Of a stretch of DNA of 64,000 nt, positions 43,786 to 51,970 are shown one piece after another. Every line of letters begins with the position of its first letter. Within the stretch, counting starts at the first letter, position 1. The notes under the pieces were generated by a model that ran no database searches, was not told where the DNA came from, and saw only the letters and a list, made by a program, of their open reading frames with translations. The translations under genes and the position numbers were made by a program. The stretch is from JADHUC01 sp964623055 (GTDB lineage Bacteria > Planctomycetota > Planctomycetia > Pirellulales > Pirellulaceae): NCBI GenBank assembly GCA_964623055.1, contig CAZURK010000022.1:25634-89633 (forward strand), read 5' to 3'.

Positions 43786-45264
43786 ATGATGAACGTAACA
43801 CTGCGATCTTCTCTTGCGGTGGCGGCGATTGCCACACTGGTCGGTTCGGTTTCTGCGCAGGACTGCTACCAGCCTGCCTATCGCACGGTCTACAAGACTG
43901 TCTACGAATCCCAGCCGGTTACGGCGTACCGGTTGGAATACGAGACCGTGTTCGAGGAGAAGGAGATTACCGTTCAACGGCCCGTGTGGCAAACCGAAAT
44001 GCGCGAGCGGCGATACACGGTTGCCAAGCCGATGCTGGAGACGAGCGAGCGCGAAGAACGTTACACCGTTCTGAAGCCCATGTGGGAGACCTCGTACCGC
44101 GACTGCAGCTATGAACGCGTGACCTACGCTACGGAAACCGAGATGCGCGAACAGCGGTACACAGTCTCTCGCCCCGTGTGGGCGACGGAGTACCGTCAGC
44201 AGCAGCGCGTCGTGCGCAAGCCGGTCACCGAGACCCAGATGCGAGAATACAGCCACACCGCTTACGATCCCGTTACGACCATGCGGACCGAATACGTGGA
44301 TCAAGGCGGCTTCGTGGACAACTTGGTCTATACACCGGGGCGCGTCCGGAATCGGTTGCAGTGGCTGTCACGGGGCGATGCCGTCGATCCCGTGTCGGGC
44401 AGGACCTTCGTGCGGCGGGCCGGATTGTATTGGGTGCCCGAGCAGGCGCCCGGCGCCCACACGGTGCAGCGCCAGTACGTGCCTAACGTAGTGGCCGTTC
44501 AAAAGCCGCAGACGTCCTACGTGCCGCGAGTCGTCATGGAGAAACGGCCAGTCCAGGTCACCCGGTATCAAGATGAAGTCGTCACCGAGCAGATTCCCGT
44601 ACGTGTATACCGCGTGGAACAGACCGAGGAAGTGCGGCAGATTCCGGTCACCGTGCGGAAACCCGTCCGCCAGCGCGTAGATTATCAGATCCCGGTGAAG
44701 ACGCTTCGATGGGAGCGGCAAGAGATGGTCCGCAAGATACCGGTCACCACGCGGCGGGTCGAGTACGAAGAACGGGTCGAGCAAGTTCCGGTTCGCGTGT
44801 GCCACATGGCGACGGAAGTCCGCAAGGTCCAGCGGCCTCGTACCGTCGCGACCTGGAAGGCGTACCAGTCGACACAGTGTGTTCCCCGGACCGTGCTGAT
44901 GCACGTACCGGCCGATCCTGGTTACTCCTACGACCTCTCAACCACCGATGCGTACTACCTTCCGGGCGAGGCGGTAATTGCGCCAGATTCTGGCAGGACA
45001 ACGACGAACAAGATTACGACTGGCTCGGAAGAGGAGGCAGAAGGAACCAAGTCGGTGTTAGAGGACGAAGAAAAGGAGTCCGCTGAGCCTGAAGCGGAGA
45101 GCCCACCAGCAGAACCGGACGATGAGCCCGGCGACGCCGGGGCCTCGGACGATGATGACACGGGCGACCCGGCCTTGAATCCGGCCGAGCTGGAGAATCT
45201 TCCCGATTATCAGCCCTTAGAAACCGAGGACGCGAATCGGCCGGAGGGCGAAAAGGCTGCCTGA
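43786..45264 (+). CDS. Exported YTV-repeat protein, probable cell-envelope component
   Basis: About 493 residues. Adjacent ATGs at 43786 and 43789 follow GGGGCGG and open signal peptide MNVTLRSSLAVAAIATLVGS. The mature chain is made of short repeats of Arg/Glu/Tyr/Val-rich strands such as RRYTVAKPMLET, ERYTVLKPMWET and QRYTVSRPVWAT, later VRVYRVEQTEEVRQIPVTVR and RKIPVTTRRVEYEERVEQVP. R-Y-T-V repeats define the YTV domain of giant proteins reported as major wall constituents in Rhodopirellula baltica; this is a short member of that type. Cysteines at residues about 21 (QDCYQ), 108, 342 and 366 could crosslink. The C-terminal 90 residues are strongly acidic (Glu/Asp-rich). A hairpin follows the stop. 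Structural envelope role is inferred from the family. Confidence 0.78.
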   Translation: MMNVTLRSSLAVAAIATLVGSVSAQDCYQPAYRTVYKTVYESQPVTAYRLEYETVFEEKEITVQRPVWQTEMRERRYTVAKPMLETSEREERYTVLKPMWETSYRDCSYERVTYATETEMREQRYTVSRPVWATEYRQQQRVVRKPVTETQMREYSHTAYDPVTTMRTEYVDQGGFVDNLVYTPGRVRNRLQWLSRGDAVDPVSGRTFVRRAGLYWVPEQAPGAHTVQRQYVPNVVAVQKPQTSYVPRVVMEKRPVQVTRYQDEVVTEQIPVRVYRVEQTEEVRQIPVTVRKPVRQRVDYQIPVKTLRWERQEMVRKIPVTTRRVEYEERVEQVPVRVCHMATEVRKVQRPRTVATWKAYQSTQCVPRTVLMHVPADPGYSYDLSTTDAYYLPGEAVIAPDSGRTTTNKITTGSEEEAEGTKSVLEDEEKESAEPEAESPPAEPDDEPGDAGASDDDDTGDPALNPAELENLPDYQPLETEDANRPEGEKAA

Positions 45265-45282
45265 AGATCGGCATCTCAAGAG

Positions 45283-45326
45283 AAAAATGCAGGCTGCAGC
45301 TTGACAAAACTCGCTGCAGCCATTTT
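45283..45326 (+). terminator. Hairpin after the YTV-type gene
   Basis: GGCTGCAGC (45292-45300) and GCTGCAGCC (45313-45321) form a 9-bp stem with a 12-base loop; AAAAA before and ATTTTC after extend the pairing past a small bulge and leave a short T-run. It lies 19 bp beyond the stop and about 20 bp before the next start, consistent with an intrinsic terminator or attenuator. Confidence 0.5.
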
Positions 45327-45346
45327 CATGCGCACGGAGGACATTG

Positions 45347-45880
45347 ATGAAATACCTGTTACCTTGCGATGAATGCGGCGAAAAAATGCCGATTGACGTT
45401 AGTCAAGCCGGCCAACAGACAACCTGCCAATGCGGGCAAATGCTGGGAGTCCCTTCGCTTCGCGGAATACGCGAATTGGGGGTGCTTGACGATGTGGACA
45501 CGACAGTTCCGCCGCCTATGTGGAGTGTGGGTCGGCGGGTCGTATTTGCGGTTGGGTTGGTGGTGTGCGTTCTCGGCTTGGCGGTCCTTGGTATTGCGTC
45601 TCTCAATTGGACACGAATAAGAGTTCCCGAGCGGACCGTCACCGACTTCGAACAAATCAGTGCCGAGATCGATGCCCAGACGCCGGCGCAAACTTTGGAC
45701 ACATGGACGAAGTTGCGTGCCGAGGGGCTCGGCCCCTACTATCCATCGGGCCATGTCGTCGCCAAGCATATGGTCGGGGTCTTGCAGACTGTTATGGCCG
45801 TTGCCGCAGGTGTGGCCATCGCGGGGATTCTCATGTCCGTTGGCGCGTGGTTCTTTCCAGGTGCAAGGCGCAGCAGTTAG
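45347..45880 (+). CDS. Zinc-ribbon protein with two membrane helices
   Basis: A 177-residue protein. ATG 45347 follows CGGAGG. Residues 7-35 carry CDEC and CQC(G) cysteines (LLPCDECGEKMPIDVSQAGQ; TTCQCGQMLGVP), a one-domain zinc ribbon common at the N-terminus of planctomycete membrane proteins. Two TM helices follow: about 64-87 (VVFAVGLVVCVLGLAVLGIA) and about 148-168 (MAVAAGVAIAGILMSVGAWF), separated by an exported loop of some 55 residues. The function is not recognised. It starts 82 bp after the YTV-type gene, behind a hairpin, and could be transcribed with it by read-through. Confidence 0.72.
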   Translation: MKYLLPCDECGEKMPIDVSQAGQQTTCQCGQMLGVPSLRGIRELGVLDDVDTTVPPPMWSVGRRVVFAVGLVVCVLGLAVLGIASLNWTRIRVPERTVTDFEQISAEIDAQTPAQTLDTWTKLRAEGLGPYYPSGHVVAKHMVGVLQTVMAVAAGVAIAGILMSVGAWFFPGARRSS

Positions 45881-45892
45881 CACGGATTAATC

Positions 45893-45950
45893 AAGCCCGA
45901 CGCGCCAGCGAGGGAAGCCGCGGTGATTCCTTCGCTGCCGCTTCAGGCTT
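45893..45950. repeat. Degenerate inverted repeat of the AAGCCCGACGCGCCAGCGAG family
   Basis: Left arm 45893-45915 carries the same 23-mer as the element at 39044-39110 (AAGCCCGACGCGCCAGCGAG plus GGA); the right arm 45928-45950 pairs at about 19 of 23 positions. The element fills the 73-bp gap between convergent stops at 45880 and 45954, the same context as the other copy. Confidence 0.7.
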
Positions 45951-45953
45951 CGG

Positions 45954-47282
45954 TCAGCCAAGGTACTCCTTCCACTGTTCCTGGGGAATTTCCACCCAAC
46001 GGCGGCCAAACCGCGAGCCCGTGGCCAAGTGCGTCGCATCTAGCGGGTCTTTCTCCAGGACCAGCAGCAGGCGTCGCAGAACCGACGTGGCGGCCAGAAT
46101 GTACGATGTGTCTGTTTCGGCAATTCGCCACCGGGACCAGCGGTCCAGTTTGGGAAACTCGCCAAGCACGCGCGCCATTCGAGGGTCGTCGGCACGAATC
46201 ACCCTCATGGCTCGGCAGGCTTGACAGCGGTCGCCAGCCAGACACGAGGGGCTGACGCTTTGTCGGCACACGGTACAAGTTGCCATTGCCGACGGCATGA
46301 CCTGATCTCCGGAAACGGGACACGCGCGCAGAAATTCGGGTAAGACGCGTCGTCCACTTGCAGCGCACGTCACCAGATCCGACTCCAACACCTGCCTGCC
46401 GGACTCTTCACACTTGGTAATCGCTTCAGGAACTGTGATTCGCCCGTCGTCCATCGCCAGCAAGCAATACGAACTGCGCCCCGTATGAGCGCATTCGAAC
46501 GGAGGTGGTTCTATGCCACCGTCGACCAACAATTGAGCCCAACCGTCAAACGACAGATCCGCGCGGGCTTCGTCAATTTCGAACAGCAGTTTGCAGTGAA
46601 AGTACTTGCACCACACGACGGTCGTGACCAGCAGCTCCGCTTGTTCGTCATGCGCGACAATCGGCGCACGCTGCTCGCCGGCGACGGCCCAGCGGCGGGC
46701 GTCCTCGTCGGTAACCCGTGGCGGGTTCCCTGCCGGTGGCGCCAAGTCGTCCATTCGCAACGCGGACAACAAGTTGTCGTCAACAGGACGCCCATCGATC
46801 GAAGTATGGATGTGAGCCAACCTATCGTCGGACTGGCTCTTGGTGGAACGGATACGATACGTGTGTCGCAGTAGCGGCTGGTCCTCCAACGTACAACCAC
46901 CCAACCGCACGCTGCCGCCGTCGACTGTATAGGCGTCGAACAGCCGAGAAGTCAACTGGCGCACGCTGTCCGGTTGATCCACGGGCGCGGCATGAACCGC
47001 AGGCCCCAACTGTCGGAGCCGCGCGACAGTCCAATCGAATAGTGGTGAGGACAGGGACAGCCGTTCGAGCGCTGTCGCGTCTGCGGCCGCGGGTTCATCG
47101 AATGTGAACCGTACAGTCTCTAGGCCGCCAAGGTCTTCACGGGCGTCTTCCGGCACAGAGAGTTCGTAGACGCCGTCATCCCCGCGTCGAACCGATAGAT
47201 GCAGCGTCGCCAGGGCCCACAGACAGAATTGCTGGGCGAGTACATCGGCGTCGGCCGTGGGCCTGTTTCGCGAGGTAGTCAC
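45954..47282 (-). CDS. Cys-rich repeat protein of unknown function
   Basis: A 442-residue soluble protein starting at GTG 47282. The first 240 residues are alpha/beta without a recognised signature (VWCKYFHCKLLFEIDEARAD holds a Cys pair). From about 262 to 365 there is a ladder of short units, each with a Cys followed by S/T-G and hydrophobic strands: ECAHTGRSSYC, ITKCEESGRQVL, VTCAASGRRVLPEFLRACPV, SGDQVMPSAMATCTVC, then CLAGDRCQACRAM. The last pieces look like zinc-binding CxxC knuckles. The C-terminal 70 residues form a helical, Arg/Trp-rich cap. I recall similar Cys ladders in planctomycete proteins near helicases, but no helicase is here. No export signal. Function unknown. Confidence 0.6.
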   Translation of the reverse strand: MTTSRNRPTADADVLAQQFCLWALATLHLSVRRGDDGVYELSVPEDAREDLGGLETVRFTFDEPAAADATALERLSLSSPLFDWTVARLRQLGPAVHAAPVDQPDSVRQLTSRLFDAYTVDGGSVRLGGCTLEDQPLLRHTYRIRSTKSQSDDRLAHIHTSIDGRPVDDNLLSALRMDDLAPPAGNPPRVTDEDARRWAVAGEQRAPIVAHDEQAELLVTTVVWCKYFHCKLLFEIDEARADLSFDGWAQLLVDGGIEPPPFECAHTGRSSYCLLAMDDGRITVPEAITKCEESGRQVLESDLVTCAASGRRVLPEFLRACPVSGDQVMPSAMATCTVCRQSVSPSCLAGDRCQACRAMRVIRADDPRMARVLGEFPKLDRWSRWRIAETDTSYILAATSVLRRLLLVLEKDPLDATHLATGSRFGRRWVEIPQEQWKEYLG

Positions 47283-47434
47283 GAGTTCTCAAGAGGGCAA
47301 ATGGACAGTTTATGATTATACACGTCCAATTGGTTCGTTACACTAGCGGTTTGGGGATTCAATGGCGGCTGGAAGCCACCACCACGTATTTGAAGACTGG
47401 TTCTGACAACACTCCAAATATCAAGGGATATTAC

Positions 47435-48784
47435 ATGAACCGAGTAAGAATGATTGGCTGGCTGCTTGTCACCGTTTGGTCAATCGGCGCGGTTGTCATG
47501 GGCGACGATGCGGAAAAGCCGAACATCGTTCTCATCTTGATCGACAACATCGGCTACGGCGATTTGGGGTGCTATGGGAACCGGGAGATCAAGACTCCGC
47601 ACGTCGACCAACTTGCCGAACAGGGCGTCCGCTGCGCCGATTTCTACATCGGCTCGCCGTCCTGCATGCCGTCTCGCGGCGCATTGATGACCGGCCGGCA
47701 TCCCGTTCGCAATGGCCTGAACGAACAAGTGTATCTGATCGACGAGTTGGAGCAGCGAGTTCTATCGCTCGACGAGAAGCTGTTCCCCCAATATATGCGG
47801 GAGCTCGGTTACGCAACGGCGTGTTTTGGAAAATGGAATCTCGGATTCGCTCCCGGACACCGCCCGACGGAACGTGGTTTTGATGAGTACCTTGGCAACA
47901 TATCCGGCAACTGCGATTACGTCACCCACGTGTACAACGGACGGCATGACCTCTACCGCGGCACTGAGCCCGTTCAACTGGAAGGTTACACGACGGATAT
48001 CTACGCGGACGCAGCATGCGACTTCATGCGGCACAATCGCAGCAGGTCCTTTTTCGTTTACGTGCCCTTCAACGCCGCCCACTACCCCAATCCGAAGAAC
48101 AAACCTCCCGGCGAGCCGGCCATTTGGCAGGCTCCCGATGAGTACTTCGATGTGTACGGTTACGATCCGCAAACGCGCGACGAGCGGCAACGATACCGTG
48201 CCGTCGTTACGGCATTGGACGCCGCGATCGGCAAAGTCGTCCGGCAAGTCGACGAACTCGGACTCCGAGACAACACAATCGTCGTTGTGCTGTCCGACAA
48301 CGGAGCATTCATGATTCCCGGCAGGGGGCTTGAGTGTGCATCGAACCGCCCGCTCAAGGGCGGCGGAACACTGTTGTACGAAGGCGGAATCCGCGTTCCT
48401 TGTATCGTCCGGTGGCCCAAGCGGTTTCCCAGCGCGAGCGTCTGCAACGAGCCGCTTTGGTCAATGGACTTTCTCGCTTTGGCCATCGTAGCCGCCGGTG
48501 GGACCTTGCCTCACGATCGGGTGTTGGACGGACGCGATCCAACCGCCACACTCGCGGGCGAAGCCGCTTCGCCGCACAAGTCTTTGTGCTTCCATTACGG
48601 ATCGTCAAGCGCGGTTCGACAGGGACGCTACAAACTGTACCGCCGCAATGGAAAATCGCCTTGGGAGTTGTACGACTTGAAGACAGACATCGGAGAGACG
48701 GCGACTCTAACGGCACGTGAACCGCACCTACTGAAGACGCTGATTGAGGAATTCGAACGTTTCTACGATGACGCCCGGCAATGA
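47435..48784 (+). CDS. Exported formylglycine sulfatase (CMPSR type)
   Basis: A 449-residue arylsulfatase-family enzyme. ATG 47435 follows AAGGGA and gives signal peptide MNRVRMIGWLLVTVWSIGAV; upstream in-frame residues are unlike the family. The core begins KPNIVLILIDNIGYGDLGCY; Asp37-Asn38 replaces the usual Asp-Asp metal pair. The maturation signature Cys77-Met-Pro-Ser-Arg81 with MTGRHP is intact, so Cys77 should become formylglycine. Further family blocks: FGKWNLGFAPGHRPTERGFD and VVLSDNGAF near residue 290, and CHYGSSSAVRQGRYKLYRR near the end. It would remove sulfate from a glycan or other ester outside the cytoplasmic membrane. It converges on a second sulfatase with eight bases between stops. 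Confidence 0.93.
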   Translation: MNRVRMIGWLLVTVWSIGAVVMGDDAEKPNIVLILIDNIGYGDLGCYGNREIKTPHVDQLAEQGVRCADFYIGSPSCMPSRGALMTGRHPVRNGLNEQVYLIDELEQRVLSLDEKLFPQYMRELGYATACFGKWNLGFAPGHRPTERGFDEYLGNISGNCDYVTHVYNGRHDLYRGTEPVQLEGYTTDIYADAACDFMRHNRSRSFFVYVPFNAAHYPNPKNKPPGEPAIWQAPDEYFDVYGYDPQTRDERQRYRAVVTALDAAIGKVVRQVDELGLRDNTIVVVLSDNGAFMIPGRGLECASNRPLKGGGTLLYEGGIRVPCIVRWPKRFPSASVCNEPLWSMDFLALAIVAAGGTLPHDRVLDGRDPTATLAGEAASPHKSLCFHYGSSSAVRQGRYKLYRRNGKSPWELYDLKTDIGETATLTAREPHLLKTLIEEFERFYDDARQ

Positions 48785-48792
48785 ACTGGCTA

Positions 48793-50169
48793 TCAGTCCG
48801 CAATCTCGCGTACATACTCATCCCGAAGCCTCGTTAGTCGCTCGACGATGTCGGGATGTTCATTGCCTCGGTTCTTCATCTCGGAGACATCTTCGGCAAG
48901 GTTGACCAGAAAGGGATTGTCCTGCTTGGTGATCTCGGCTTTCTTGCTGTTGTCTCTCGGATTGCCCAATAGCTTCCAATCATCCTCACGGACTACCCAC
49001 TGCGAACCCAACTGCCAATAGAATGTCTTGTGCGCACTTGGTGCATCGGCCGACAGAATCACCGGCACGAGGCTCTTGCCGTCCAACTTGACCTTCGGCA
49101 CCGGGGCCGCACAAAGCTCGGCGATCGTGGGCAGCCAATCACAGCCCGTGGCCATCTGGTCGCGCACTTCGTTTTCGGGAATGGTCCCTGGCAGCGATAC
49201 GATCGAGGGCACTCGCAAACCGCCCTCGAACAGACACCCTTTGGCCCCGCGATACGGCCCGGCGTTACCACCGCCGCCGAACGTCCGCTCCTCGGTCGAG
49301 TGGCCGTGGTCCGACTGGAAGACGACCAACGTGTTCTCGCGCAGCTTCAACTCGTCCAGCTTCTTCCGGACCCTTCCGATATACTCATCGATCGTGGAAA
49401 CGAACGCCGCGTACATCCGCCGCGGTGCAGACAGATCCTTGTAATGCTCTCGCCATTTGGCCGTCGCTTGCAGCGGATAGTGCGGCATGTTGATTGCCCA
49501 ATAGACGAAAAACGGCCGCTGCCGGTTCTGCTCCAGGAACTCCTCGCACTCGTCGGCCATCAGGTCGAGGAAGAACTCGCCGTCGTGCCACACCTCTTGG
49601 CCATTTCGCCAGAGATCATGCCGGTTGGGCCCTCGCCAGTAGAAGAAGTGCGAGTAGTTGTCGATGCATCCGCCCATGTGGCCGAACGAGTAGTCGTATC
49701 CCTGACCATTGGGCATGGTCTCGGGCGTGTAGCCCAGATGCCACTTGCCGATGTGCGCCGTCGCGTATCCCGCCGACTTGAGCATCTCGGCAATCGTGAC
49801 TTCCTCCGGCGGCATGCCGGCGTTTCCTTTCATCGACGAGACATTACCCGGCACACCGGCTCGCGGCGGAAAACGTCCAGTCATCAATCCGGCGCGCGAA
49901 GCCGAGCAAATTGCCGACGGCGCATACATCTGCGTGAAACGCACGCCCCGCCCCGCCAGCCCATCGAGATTCGGCGTAGCCAGATCCTTCGCACCATAGC
50001 AGTTCAAATCGATCGATCCCTGATCGTCGGTATAGATCAACAGCACATTCGGCCGCCGCGCCCGTTCGGCTACCGAAGAACTCCCACTGGCCGCAGCCTC
50101 CTCGCCATGCGCGTTTCCAAAGGCAGTCATAACCCACGCTGCACTGAAAGCAACCACCACCATTCTCAT
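48793..50169 (-). CDS. Exported formylglycine sulfatase (CSASR type)
   Basis: A 458-residue sulfatase. ATG 50169 follows GGAGGACA and opens signal peptide MRMVVVAFSAAWVMTAFGNA; a longer frame from 50202 lacks this. RRPNVLLIYTDDQGSIDLNC has the normal Asp-Asp metal pair. The maturation motif is Cys88-Ser-Ala-Ser-Arg92 followed by LMTGRFPPRAG, the Ala variant accepted by radical-SAM maturases. Later blocks HIGKWHLGYTPETMPNGQGY, FVYWAINMPHYPL and VFQSDHGHSTEERTFGGGGN complete the family. Overall it is closer to the N-acetylgalactosamine-6-sulfatase-like group common in Planctomycetes than its convergent neighbour is, judging from wording only. Substrate not defined. Confidence 0.93.
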   Translation of the reverse strand: MRMVVVAFSAAWVMTAFGNAHGEEAAASGSSSVAERARRPNVLLIYTDDQGSIDLNCYGAKDLATPNLDGLAGRGVRFTQMYAPSAICSASRAGLMTGRFPPRAGVPGNVSSMKGNAGMPPEEVTIAEMLKSAGYATAHIGKWHLGYTPETMPNGQGYDYSFGHMGGCIDNYSHFFYWRGPNRHDLWRNGQEVWHDGEFFLDLMADECEEFLEQNRQRPFFVYWAINMPHYPLQATAKWREHYKDLSAPRRMYAAFVSTIDEYIGRVRKKLDELKLRENTLVVFQSDHGHSTEERTFGGGGNAGPYRGAKGCLFEGGLRVPSIVSLPGTIPENEVRDQMATGCDWLPTIAELCAAPVPKVKLDGKSLVPVILSADAPSAHKTFYWQLGSQWVVREDDWKLLGNPRDNSKKAEITKQDNPFLVNLAEDVSEMKNRGNEHPDIVERLTRLRDEYVREIAD

Positions 50170-50497
50170 AGCTTGTCCTCCGAAATCCGCGTCTTCTGTC
50201 ATTCTTCGAGGGTGCTGAACGCGTCTATGGTAACCGCGTCAGAATGTGATTGCGACTACGGAAACGTCGGCGAACGCACCTCCGGTTGAAGGTTCGCAGT
50301 CCTGCCCCAACCGCGAACTTTGCCCAACACCGACGTGTCCTTAAGAATCAAGGTTGTAACGTGCACGGGAACACGCAATACTCGTTCTTGTCCGTCCGTG
50401 GGACTTTGAAGTGACTTCCGCGTGAGCCTTTTAAGCTTAACAGCTTGTTGCTTTATGCATTCCCCGGACGGACTCCCTTTCTATTCCGAAAACTGCC
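50170..50497. other. Divergent regulatory gap between sulfatase and vWA gene
   Basis: 328 bp with no supportable gene. It must carry promoters for both directions. An AT-rich stretch at about 50428-50460 (CTTTTAAGCTTAACAGCTTG then TTGCTTTATGCATTC) is the best candidate for the rightward promoter. No repeat or RNA motif recognised. Confidence 0.35.
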
Positions 50498-51970
50498 GTG
50501 GTCGAACACTTGGAAAGCGAATCACTTGACGAACGTTACGCACGACTTCGCGAAAAGTGTGAACGCGAAGACTTGGTGATGTTCATCAACGCCTGTTTTG
50601 CGGCCACGCATCAAAACGAGTACTACACCGATAGGTACGAACGGTCGGTGTCGGTCTCTTTTCTGCACCGGTACGTGATGGCCAACTACCGCCGACTGTA
50701 TGCGCGGGCGATTGCCGCTGGTATCAATCATTTCAATCTATCTCTGATCCTGGCCAATTTGCTCGAAGCGGGTGCGCCTGCCGATCCGGAGCATCGAGCC
50801 GAGGAGGGCGAATTGATTGCGGCTGCCCTTCGACAGTTGCCTGCGAACCGGGCCTACGGCCTGCTCAAGACGCTGCAAAAACGGCGAATCAACAATCGGC
50901 GAACACGAGCCGTGGTGAAACGTTTTCTTCAGTGGCGCCAAGATCCCGCGTTCGATGCAATCAAGTATCGCAACAAGTACCGATCCGCCGCTGCGCATGC
51001 CCATGTGAGACTTGACGACGAATTCGGGACGTTCTTGTTTCGTCTGAAGAAGCCGCGGCAGTACAAGACACCGCTGTTCGACAAGTACCGCCAGGCTCAC
51101 TACAGCGCATCAGCGATCTATGACTTGCCGTTCACCGTTGCCGAATCCCTTGCCGTGCGTCACAGAGTTCCGCGCGACGTGTTTTTGAAGAAGATCGAAC
51201 CCAAGATGACGGCCGCGGAGAAACTGCGCTATCAAACGACGGCAGCACGAACGAAGGGAGCGCGCCTTGATTTCGATTTGAGCCGTGCCCCGCTCACTCG
51301 ATTGGCGCTCTACGTGCTATCGCTGCCGACGGCCGAGCGAATAGAACGGTCCAATGAGCTGCATGCGGCCCTCCAGCAAGCTGCCTCGCGGACCCGATCC
51401 AAGTCTCCGCTTTCGCTTGGTCGAGTCGCAGCCGTGCTGGACCGCAGTCGTTCGGCATCCGGAAGTCGCGAAAAACGAAATCGCCCGCTCGCCGTTGCGT
51501 TGGCAGTCAGTTACCTGCTGCGGGCGGCGGCCGCGGAATATCGCGCTTGCTGGACGCCTACGATCACAGATGGAGATCCTGAGTTCACAGTCAATCCCGC
51601 TGGCCAGACGGGGCTGGCCGAACCTATGATCGACGCTTTGGAGTGGCAGCCCGATCTGATTGTGATCGTATCTGACGGATACGAGAACGATCCACCGCAG
51701 GCGGTCAGCCAAATCGCGCAAGTATATTGCCACAAACTTGCCGGCGACAAAGGGCCGGAGATGATCCACGTGAATCCGGTTTTCGACTCCGATCACTACT
51801 CGCCTCGGCCGCTAGGCAGCCCAATCGCCACGGTCGGTTTGCGGGACGCCGAAGATTTGGCCACGATGCTTGGATTCGCACGATTTGCCAACGGTACGGC
51901 TCCGTTATCCGATCTGGAAGAGTATCTGGCCTTTCGAATGCGATTGTTGCTGGAATCCGATGAGCGCTAA
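50498..51970 (+). CDS. vWA-domain protein with helical N-terminal module, first gene of a two-gene module
   Basis: A 490-residue protein; GTG 50498 is the first plausible start, without a clear RBS. The N-terminal 290 residues are helical and basic (MFINACFAATHQNEYYTDRY, FLHRYVMANYRRLYARAIAA, LKTLQKRRINNRRTRAVVKR, IYDLPFTVAESLAVRHRVPR). Residues about 305-485 are a von Willebrand A domain: MIDAS Asp315-x-Ser-x-Ser in VLDRSRSASGS, AGQTGLAEPM, then DLIVIVSDGYEND. A helical module followed by vWA recalls Ro60/TROVE proteins that bind small RNAs, but the N-terminus is not a clear TROVE match. It overlaps the next gene by 11 bases (ATG 51960 inside its last codons), so the two are co-translated. 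A role in RNA or chaperone-like biology is inference. Confidence 0.7.
   Translation: MVEHLESESLDERYARLREKCEREDLVMFINACFAATHQNEYYTDRYERSVSVSFLHRYVMANYRRLYARAIAAGINHFNLSLILANLLEAGAPADPEHRAEEGELIAAALRQLPANRAYGLLKTLQKRRINNRRTRAVVKRFLQWRQDPAFDAIKYRNKYRSAAAHAHVRLDDEFGTFLFRLKKPRQYKTPLFDKYRQAHYSASAIYDLPFTVAESLAVRHRVPRDVFLKKIEPKMTAAEKLRYQTTAARTKGARLDFDLSRAPLTRLALYVLSLPTAERIERSNELHAALQQAASRTRSKSPLSLGRVAAVLDRSRSASGSREKRNRPLAVALAVSYLLRAAAAEYRACWTPTITDGDPEFTVNPAGQTGLAEPMIDALEWQPDLIVIVSDGYENDPPQAVSQIAQVYCHKLAGDKGPEMIHVNPVFDSDHYSPRPLGSPIATVGLRDAEDLATMLGFARFANGTAPLSDLEEYLAFRMRLLLESDER

Noticed and set aside
49030..50289. A 419-codon plus-strand frame opposite the second sulfatase
   Set aside because: The minus-strand sulfatase has its catalytic motif, signal peptide and RBS; the plus-strand reading has none.
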